The notes under the pieces were generated by a model. It searched no databases. It saw nothing but the letters and a program-made list of their open reading frames with translations, and was not told where the DNA came from. Both the position numbers and the translations under genes were made by a program. A stretch of 64,000 bases of DNA from Ziziphus jujuba (taxonomy: Eukaryota > Streptophyta > Magnoliopsida > Rosales > Rhamnaceae), in the NCBI RefSeq assembly GCF_031755915.1, contig NC_083389.1:27969501-28033500 (forward strand), written 5' to 3'. Positions 56,001-64,000 of the stretch are shown here, piece after piece. How positions within the stretch are numbered: position 1 is the stretch's first letter; each line of letters starts with the position of its first letter.

Positions 56001-58822
56001 TACCATTCTAAAAACTCAATTTTTCCATAATGCCCACTTGAAATTGCTTTTGCATCTCAAAACTAACCTTTCCTTTTTTTTTTTTCTTTTTTTTTTTTCC
56101 CCTTTTTTTTATCTTTTTATATATTATCCACAGGCTTGTAAGTTATATGAAAACCATAAGCAAGTGTTACTCCACATTATAACAATTAAAATATTCACAG
56201 ATTATGCTATAGATTGACGGGAAGTATCCATACCTCAATTTTAACATTAACAAACCGCAACCTCTTTCCATGTCCAATTATTATAATTGGTTGAAACCTC
56301 AACCAATCAAAATCTTTGACATCTGTTTCCTCACTTAAACAGATAGTCTTTCCACAACCATCGTATGTATATTCATCAAGACCTGAAAAATCTGCAACTA
56401 GCTGCCTAGTAGGGGAAAGGTGCACCACATCTTCTCTCTGTTTGTAAATAGGTTCAGATAGTACTATGCTATTGTTTCCAGTAAGAGGATCATTCTTAGG
56501 ATCCATTGTTTCCTCTCTTCCAGTAATTGTTCTTAAAGCTGGCACAAAGAATTCACCTACAGCTACAAGAAAATCTGGCACAACAAGAACTCGTGGCTGC
56601 TGAAACCTAACTACGAATGATTGAGAAGATTTCCGCCATCTGTAATCCATCAAGAACATCGTTGAAATTGGTAAATCCATATGAAGACCATCCTCAGATT
56701 CTGTTCTTCTAAAGCTCCCCCTATTCGAAGAAAAGGGCAAATTTCCAGTAGCTTGTCTAGAAGCATCTGTGGACGACCCAAGCATAAGACGCATTTCAGG
56801 TTTTGTATCAGGGCGAATATCAAGAATAGAAAATTTTGGAATGGTTACATAGAGATCAGTTTCAGATGATGAAGTCATCCGATATGACACCCAAAGTCCT
56901 TCGAGCTACAAGGCAGAGAAAAAACCACCCAGGTAAGTCAACAGTGAAAAATAAACCGACAATCAAAGTATAATAGTGAAAAAAATTAAATATATGGATG
57001 TAGACAAAATGATACATAAATGGACATATATAACTTAAAAATAAAATCTATAAACTCACAGCAATATGAGCTAAAGGTGACTCCTGAATTCCATTATACA
57101 ATTCCAACAGGGCTTGCTCAACTATAACCACCATTATGGTCACATTACGTGATAAAATGATTTGACTATTCAGGTTGACCTTGTCAACCAGCAGTCGAAT
57201 TGTATCCTTTGAACCAGATTTACCACCACGGAAACTAGGAGGAAGCCTTGGCTCTTCATACAAGTTCATGTATACACAATCCAAAATGACTTTATATTCT
57301 TTGTCAGACATGACACCGTGCAATAAAGCAACCTGATTAAAACAAAGAACCATGAGATACCAGAAATTATAAAATGTAGAATATACATGACACAATAACA
57401 AACCAATAAACCAAAACAATATAAGGAGAACCAAAATCCTACATTTCAATGTTGGGTTAAGTAACTAGTCAACAGTGGAACCAGATTAGAAATATAGATG
57501 TATAGGAGAATCCAGATTAAATTGAGCTTATTTACGGAAAGCATGTTTCTGTAAGTTCTTAGCGTGTATAATCTGATTTAGTCTTCTTTTTCTGACTCTT
57601 GTAGCACTGATATGCTTGGCTGTGTACTAATCAAAAATGAGTAAGCAACAAAAAAAAATGTTTCATCTTCCAATATTATCCACAAAATATTTGAAGAAAC
57701 CAAAGATATAAACTAAGCAAGGAGTAAGAAGAGCTATAAACTTAAGACTAAAAAACACTATAATAACTATCTCTGGCACAGACAAAGAAAACTTTTTTTC
57801 TGTTGAATAACTATCAGAGATCCGTCGAATAACTGTCAGGCCAAAGAAGAATATGTGAGATAATTGGACACAATAAATTTTTGACCAACAACAAAACACT
57901 AACTCAAACATAAATATCAGCTTAACATGAAGCTTTAATATTCAGAGCAGAAAAGGCACGGTACTCTAATAGCAAGCTATGATTATGTCATTATTTCAAT
58001 AAATTATATTGAAATAAAATGAATATAGGGAAGAATAGTATTGAAAATTCAGGCTTTTACTCTAGTCAGGAAATTGAGGAACATAATTGAATTTGAGATC
58101 AAACAGCAGGGATCAAACCTTTCAAGATCAAATTTTACTCAAAGATACGCATTTGGGGATATGATCGAGCCAGGCAGCACTCTGAAAGACTTAGGGTTGC
58201 AGGATTCAAGATTGCTAAGTCACCATGTCCAAGACAACATTCACATTGTCCCCAAAAAAAAAAATTTTCACAACATTCACATTAAATTAAGAGTTTTAAA
58301 AGAAATCACATTCCAAAAAACACCAATACATGACCTTAGATACAAGTTTTCCCCAAAAATAAATAAATAAATAAAATCAGGCATATTCAAATATAATCAG
58401 AAAATCCTACAAATACACTCAAATAATTAACAAACAGAATAATGTACAAGTCATGGACAAGGCAGAATGCAGTGACAAGTAACCCTATAATTATGAGAAT
58501 GTTCAGTTTTATTCTTACATGTTAAAAGATTACAATGACCACACAAGAGAGATATTGGTTTGAATTACATTCAACATCACATAACATGTGGTAGCTAGTG
58601 AGCCAAATATCTCTTAAAAGGATTAACTTACTTCTATAACAGTTGTAAGCAATATTTTAAGGCAAATATTGCCCATTGCAGAAAGTATTAAACCCAAAAA
58701 AAACCATAAAAGATATACTCTTCTAAATAACAGCACTTGCATACAAACAGAGCAAATGCCAAATGGATAAGTTAGAAAATCTCTGCAGAGGAAGAAATCA
58801 GAAAAACAATAAAAAATAACAA

Positions 58823-58856
<34 letters not shown>

Positions 58857-61800
58857 CAACAGAAAAAGAAAGTTTGAACTAGTAATGAAAAGCTCATTGT
58901 CCCATTTCATTACAATTTTCTTTAGATATTTGGATACTACAAACATTATTCCCAAAAACCATGCAAATGATATCATCCATTCGAAAACTCGAGCATAATA
59001 ATACCAACAATTTGCCAAACAAGACCTGCTTAAGATGCTCAAACCATTTTAACAGCAATCAACCTCTAGAATTCAAACACAAAAGTTACCTTCACTTCCA
59101 GAGACAATGTTGGGACCTTTTTGAAGACATCCCTCAAACTTCTTCGCACATATATATCAAGTCCTTTGCCTTCACGTATCATTGGCTTACCAATATGACC
59201 GTTGATTCCTACAGACATGTTGATACCCAAAATCTGCAATTTGATACCAGAGTGAGACGTGTTTAGTAGTTTTAATTACAAAGCCAAGATACTTAGATGT
59301 TATATACCTCAGCATGAAGGACATCAATATGGACAGCTGAAGGATCTGTCTCTGCAGAACCATGCCAACTAAATTCATTGGAAACTTGCAGCTGGTCCAA
59401 ATCAAGTTGAATAAAACTGCAAACCATACAGAGTAAAGGACATTGTCAACATCAAGACAAACCTTAAATGCATCATACTCTTACAACTTACATCCAGTCA
59501 GCAAGCAATAAAATCAGGGGGCAAACAGTCCCACAACTTTCATAATCAAAACATAGAAACAACAAAGTCATCATCAAATAAAGAGGAATACAGTACAATA
59601 TGAGGAACCTTAAAAAAAATAAAATAAAATAAGCAGTGAAATTATTTAGAGCTATAAGCCAGAGGTTTCTACCATTAATATGTAGATATTAAACAAATAT
59701 ATTGTAATTAGACAATTGGAACGAAGTGTCACCCATGAGCCGGATACCTTCATCAACTGAGGGAGCTAGGGGAGACAACACAATAGAACAAGAAGGTAAT
59801 GCTCAATTCGCAACAGAATACAACCAATTAAAATTGTATATGCATGTCATAGCCAAAATAGAGTCCCACATTGCATCTGTTTACATTTAGAAGTGCATTC
59901 TGATGGCAGATTTGAGGGAACATAGGAGTTGTAAGGAATTTGGATACTTGCGAATCAAGAAAAAAATAGATTCAGAAATGGCAGAGATACTTGGGAAGGT
60001 TTTAGAGGTTGCAAACCTCTGCAAGATTCCAATATATCTCCCATGACAGAAAATATGTGTTGACACAGTTATCACCACACTCATCACCATCAACATCACA
60101 GCCAGCTTAAGAAATTCATCAACATCAGTCCAATCAGTATCACAACCACTTAGTTTTAATAGTTATGATAACATTTTTGTTCATTTGATTGTCTCCCTAT
60201 TAAATTTTCAAAAGTGGAACCAACTAAATTATTTGAGCTACTAACAGAACACACTAATGCTCTTACATATGTAGACCAGTCCAATAAAAATGGAAACAAA
60301 AATAGGCCTTCCACATGTAGAACAAGCAATATCATAAACAGAAGTAACTAAACAATAAAAAGGAATAAGAACAAAAAGAGAAGGGCAAACAACTTTTTAC
60401 AAATCAAACTAAATACTAAATCTACTGGAAAGATGAAACAACTATTTATATTCCTTTGCCCTAGAATCTTCAGCCAGTACCAAATCCTCATCCAAATGCA
60501 AAATTTAAAAGTCAACTAACAACTTACAGTAAGAACCATGTCCAAATTTACTCACTCTTTGCTTGTAGAATTCCTAGGAACAATTATCATTGGAGTGTCA
60601 AGTGAGAGATCCAGCTTTAGTGCTGTAGCCCCATCAATCTCATACTTCTGAATTAACCACTCAAAGTCTCCAACTTTATCAACGAGTTTAATTGCTTCTT
60701 CAGTATGTGGGGTGGCAAGCTCCATAAAATATGCAGTTATCTGCATGGACGCACCCAAACATTCAAAATAGTGGAATCCTTAATAGAATTATGCACAGAA
60801 CAGCCAATTACAAGAAACAAAAACTTTGTAAAGCATCATATTTATAGTATTCATTTAAGAGAAGTTCAAAGCGAATATAAATCCATGTTACAAGTGAATT
60901 CATATAACTATCAGCGAGGATTAACATACCTCCTGAACAAACCTATAGAGGAAAACAATGCGAACAGCAGAAAGTCGACCACACAAGCTATAATCATAAC
61001 CGTCATAATCATCATCTTCAGCACTATAAGAATTAAATTTGAACTGGACAAAAAAATTAAAAAGGAGATGTAATCATCAGAATATGATATAAAGAAATAT
61101 CAACAGACAAAAGTAGCTCATTGAAAAGAACAATATCTACCTTGATAAGGGATTCAACCCCAGGGTTTCGTATATCACAAAGCCAACCCCAACAATGCTC
61201 CGTTCCAATAGACATATCACAAAGTCTAAAATTTCCTAATGTTCCTTCAATGGAAAGAGAACTCGGATGGACCTTCAGAGAAAAATAATTCAAGAGTAAG
61301 AGTGCAGTCACCAACTGCAGCTCATTCACCAACAAGGGAAAAACCGAAGAACTTTGCAACAGAGATGCGCACATGCACTCACGCACACACATATACATAT
61401 AATGCACCAAGTTAATAACATTATGTAAATAGCTAGACTTTAAATTAACAATTCCACTTGCATTGATAAATATTTTTAATGCTCAATTCAAATTTACCTT
61501 AAGATCCAACAGGAAACTTTCTTGCACCAACATTGCAAGGGGAGAACCATCCTCCTTGTTAAGAAACACAGACACACTGTCCACATTCATATTTAAATAG
61601 AACACAACCCGACCTTTACCATACCCAAGCAACCCTTTAACACGCCGACTTTCTTCATTCTTTTCTCTGTTTGTCAAAGACTTATCTTCTGAAACTGTTG
61701 GTGTGTCAGTACTACTTGCTGCATTCACTGGGCTTAGATCCAGGCTAAAACCAATTAGAGCAACAAGCGTTGGTCTGTTACAGAAGAATTCTAGCTTGGA

Positions 61801-63389
61801 CATGCGAACACTCATCTGAAAATTTTTCAATTGAAAAATTTAGCAAGCAATTCACTGCATTAGCACAACTGCAGACCAAAGTTTCAATTTAAAGCCAAGA
61901 ATGCATGAGTTGAGTACCTGTGTATCTATACCATCATAATCATGTGAACTAGGACTCCTTGTCAAGAAGATAACAGAAACAAAATCGGAATAATTACTTC
62001 CCTCAGCCTCATAAAACATCTCAGAAGAATCCCTGACATCCCCAATTGTTCCAAATGCAGTAATATCTGAAAATTGTGCATCTGAGAAAGAGATGAATTC
62101 TGGCAAAGCATCTGTAAAAGTATCATCATCCTCGTGAGGTGCAGTGCACATCTCCTTCCCATGAGGGTCAATTGAGCCCGAAGATGAAAATATATCATCA
62201 CTTCCCTGAACAGAGCAAGCTAAATATTGTGGACCTGTTGATAGACGACCTTGAAGCTCATCTTTAATTTTTAAAGAATGCAGCTTCATCTTGACAGTAA
62301 GATCACCATCCCGACAACTCATGTGCACCTATATAAGAAAATGACTAGTTTTAAAATATATAAAATTTTATAAGCACCAGGAACACAGACATGCTCGTAG
62401 ATAAAGTTCAATTGTAAAGAAGCATCCCATTTCCAAAGAAACTTACAAAGGTAAAAGACTTAATTCTTGCAAATAGAAGCTTCCAAATTCAGGAATTCAA
62501 AACACAGCAAAAGGGATAGGAGAGATAAAGTTCAATTGGAAACCAGTCCACTAATGAAAATAGTTTGTTCTTTATCAGAGGCTCATCAATGGTTTCGATT
62601 TTTAAAATTCCAGCTTTGGCCAAGGGAACAGAAAAAATAAATAAATAAATAAATAAATAAAATAAAATAAAATAAATAAGGAAACTGTTGAAATAAACAA
62701 ACTAGCTACACAAACCTTCCCCCCATCAGCATGAACCTCAATAATAAGGGTTTCATCAAGCTTGTCATCAATTTTATCTCCAGTCTGCACCACATTTAAC
62801 AAATGTTACCATCAACTCAAGTTAGGAGATAGACCAAGCAATCTACATCAAGTTAATACAAATATACACTTGAAATACCACCTCACATTTAAGGCCCTTC
62901 AATAATGAACAACAGAAGATAACAATAAATGGAGGTAAGTAGGATTGGAGCGCAAGATCATATAGACAACTGAGCTTGGGTACCATATTAAATTACTTTC
63001 AAACCCAAAGGTTAAGTTGTTATTTAGCATATAAAAGAAAGAAAAATAATCAAATATAACCTTTCCATACAAGAAGAACTTTGTTTCCATCAATGCCCCA
63101 TTAATGACAAGTTCAGCTGTTTTAATACTTGGGGTCTGAGGTTCAGCAAAGTCAGATGCATGATCATTTGTTTTTCCAAGCACATTAACTGATGGAGGTT
63201 CCTATACACAGCATAAACAGAAGTTATCAGTGATGCAGACCAAGAAGATGACAAAACAAGAAGATTAAATAAAAAGGATTTATGTTATACAGAAGCTTGA
63301 TATGTGGCTTTTACAAGGCGCTTCAACCAAATGGCCTTCTCCTCCTCATCTCGAAACTCTACAATCCAGGTACTAGAAGATTCCAGAGC
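40768..63389 (-). CDS. VPS13: VPS13-type bridge lipid-transfer protein (N-terminus outside window)
   Basis: VPS13 proteins are long rod-like channels that move bulk glycerolipids between membranes at contact sites. I assembled 41 exons on the minus strand. Their lengths sum to 9,990 bases, a multiple of three, with every junction in compatible phase, so 3,329 residues plus stop (40768-40770) are visible. Order from the visible N-terminus: end of a PH domain, repeat-rich RBG/extended-chorein bridge, VPS62-like motifs, a conserved C2/VAB-type region, a dysferlin-like motif, SHR-BD/VAB-type region, and VPS13_C with a short tail. The Chorein_N start and the beginning of the PH domain lie to the right of 64000. 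An internal PH domain plus VPS62-like motifs points to the plant VPS13M type (At4g17140/At1g48090-like) rather than SHRUBBY. No stop or frameshift was found. The block entries that follow list the exons. Confidence 0.93.
41168..41198. repeat. (ATA)n microsatellite in a VPS13 intron
   Basis: About ten ATA/AAT units lie between the last two VPS13 exons. Confidence 0.9.
48063..49703 (-). other. VPS13: VPS13 exon block 5: dysferlin-like motif region
   Basis: Exons 49194-49703, 48286-49092 and 48063-48139. The middle exon encodes WRWASTWTIDKSQFVDKDGW, then AYGPDLHSLKWPP, and after a Ser/Lys linker RRRRWVRTRQQ. This W..W-ID-DGW-YG-W ... R-RRWVR layout matches the N- and C-halves of a DysF (dysferlin/peroxin/TECPR1) domain. 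The surrounding strands (FWVGPSPKGGW, KLENRLPCPAEFTILEK and GWVMEKGPVLVL) are VAB-type. Family placement of the DysF-like part is by pattern only. Confidence 0.7.
49855..51867 (-). other. VPS13: VPS13 exon block 4: conserved core and C2-like region
   Basis: Exons 51687-51867, 51332-51613, 51028-51234, 50572-50626 and 49855-49985. The first encodes RVRIAATSILNINVSAAGIE, a VPS13 landmark. The next begins a VAB-type strand set (VVENKLGCDIYVKKVE, VSVWIPPPRFSDRL). Then FCALRLVVENQ, TAKWNELFIFEVPRK and KLEVEVTNLAAKAGKGEVVG fit a C2-like sandwich with the typical W-N-E-x-F strand and a following lattice of strands. Calcium-binding Asp clusters are not obvious, so binding may be calcium-independent. 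Confidence 0.75.
51990..54168 (-). other. VPS13: VPS13 exon block 3: VPS62/DUF946-like motifs
   Basis: Exons 54084-54168, 53005-53703, 52580-52898, 52254-52412 and 51990-52153. Four related motifs occur in order: FWRPRAPSNYVILGDCV, LWMPVAPPGYTALGFVV, IWRPIARPGYAILGDCL and FWYPIAPPGYASLGCMV. This [FIL]W.P.A..[GN]Y..LG pattern is the hallmark of the plant VPS62/DUF946 family. It is embedded in the bridge rather than free-standing. The block ends with EAWEPLVEPFDGIFK, a standard VPS13 landmark. Confidence 0.85.
54351..62328 (-). other. VPS13: VPS13 exon block 2: lipid-bridge (RBG) repeats
   Basis: Exons 61918-62328, 61498-61815, 61141-61272, 60930-61043, 60556-60740, 59308-59416, 59090-59233, 57060-57332, 56234-56905, 55675-55887, 55134-55237 and 54351-54646. 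The protein alternates beta-strand segments with polar loops, as expected for repeating beta-groove units. Recognisable VPS13 blocks are PSSLSIEGTLGNFRLCDMS (with GWLCDIRNPG), LDLSLDTPMIIVPRNS, SLEVKVALLHGVMSDKEYKV (spanning a junction), and the RWRKSSQSFVVRFQQPRVLV segment. Acidic, Ser-rich loops (for example 62010-62200) are probably flexible. The 1.76-kb intron 57333-59089 holds no missed exon by phase and homology. Confidence 0.88.
58823..58855. repeat. (ATA)n microsatellite in a VPS13 intron
   Basis: About eleven trinucleotide units lie in the largest visible VPS13 intron (57333-59089). Similar shorter runs occur at about 47482-47503 and 48150-48177. Confidence 0.9.
62716..63389 (-). other. 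VPS13: VPS13 exon block 1: end of PH domain and linker
   Basis: Exons 63291-63389, 63061-63201 and 62716-62784. The first encodes STWIVEFRDEEEKAIWLKRL, the C-terminal helix of a PH domain with its Trp. The next encodes the linker EPPSVNVLGKTNDHASDF and the strand AELVINGALMETKFFLYGK. The third encodes TGDKIDDKLDETLIIEV and continues the bridge. The upstream intron extends from 63390 past the right edge. Confidence 0.85.
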
Positions 63390-64000
63390 CTGTAAAAGGA
63401 ATAATTACATTTAACATTCTAAAAGCTAAAAGGAGTCACAGCTCCATCCAAGACTAAAGATTTAACAAATTTTATACATTAACCATTCACAAAGTTCACA
63501 AAAAATAGCAGCTTACAATATTTTAAATTAACAAAAATTTGTGAACATTATTATAATAGTATTTCTTTAACATTATTTTCACAAAATAGCTAACAGCACT
63601 AGCAGAATAAACTGCATCAAATGAAATCTCCACACAAGCCATCGGGATTACTAGGGCCTCCAAAATTAAAGATTATTTGTTTATTAAATTAGAAGACAAA
63701 AGAACAATGTGGACAGGAAAGGGAGGGAGGGGGGGAGGGAGAGAAAGAGAGAGAGAGAGAGAGAGAGATTCATAAAGCTAATTCTCAGGACAAGTAAAGA
63801 ATTCGAAAAATAAATTTTACATATATACAATATTATACTCGCGGCATTAATAAATATAAATTCATTTTAGTTTATAAATAACGCTATATAAAATAACGCA
63901 TGTAGACAAGAATTTGAAAATTAGACTTTACTGATACTTATTACTTGCTACATCGATAAAAATAAATTTATGCCGGTTATCAAATAAGTCCAATAAAACA
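63390..64000 (-). other. VPS13 intron, continuing past the window edge
   Basis: No exon is visible. The segment contains an impure (GA)n tract at 63721-63768 and AT-rich DNA. The next upstream exon should encode the main part of the PH domain and lie beyond 64000. Confidence 0.7.
63721..63768. repeat. (GGGA)n/(GA)n microsatellite
   Basis: A purine-only run grades from GGGA repeats into GA dinucleotides inside the VPS13 intron at the right edge. Confidence 0.9.

Noticed and set aside
57333..59089. Possible missed exon in the largest visible VPS13 intron
   Set aside because: The flanking exons join directly in phase and reproduce the conserved SLEVK-VALLHGVMSDKEY sequence.

Overview
This window is nuclear plant DNA, most likely from a eudicot and probably a rosid; the species cannot be told from the sequence. 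Reasons: AT-rich long intergenic stretches, many GT-AG introns, plant-only families (Agenet/DUF724, DUF538, galactinol synthase, galectin-domain hydroxyproline O-galactosyltransferase, plant-type VPS13), numerous microsatellites, and a Ty3/gypsy-like remnant. I see no prokaryotic, viral or organellar block and no CRISPR array.

Layout. 1-2118 (+): 3' part of a serine carboxypeptidase-like gene. 2119-11730: a decayed zone holding a foldback (MITE-like) inverted repeat, an Agenet-domain gene whose first exon is intact but whose downstream units carry frameshifts and a stop, a DUF538 fragment (-), an F-box pseudogene and a degenerate tRNA-Gly. 14225-15634 (+): intact four-exon galactinol synthase. 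18256-19388 (+): HS1-type stress-responsive A/B barrel protein, tail-to-tail with a pectinesterase/invertase inhibitor at 19933-20466 (-). 20467-22900: repeats and a gypsy-like tail with probable LTR. 23127-25207 (+): SWC5/BCNT homologue, tail-to-tail with mitochondrial dihydrolipoamide dehydrogenase (25869-28131, -). 29534-31717 (-): PP2C phosphatase. 35086-38772 (-): hydroxyproline O-galactosyltransferase. 40768 to beyond the right edge (-): a giant VPS13-type lipid-transfer protein, of which 41 exons are visible, totalling 9,990 coding bases with compatible phases throughout.

The genes do not form an operon or an evident biosynthetic cluster. They are ordinary housekeeping, stress and cell-wall genes with independent roles: raffinose-family oligosaccharide synthesis, chromatin remodelling, mitochondrial 2-oxoacid dehydrogenases, signalling, arabinogalactan-protein glycosylation and inter-membrane lipid transport. 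Exon boundaries were read by eye from splice consensus, phase continuity and family alignment from memory, so single boundaries may be off by a few bases. I found no convincing new biological system. The most interesting items are an exitron-like intron in the SWC5 gene, the domain architecture of the VPS13 gene (repeated VPS62-like motifs plus a dysferlin-like motif), the shared frameshift in two Agenet units, and the foldback element.
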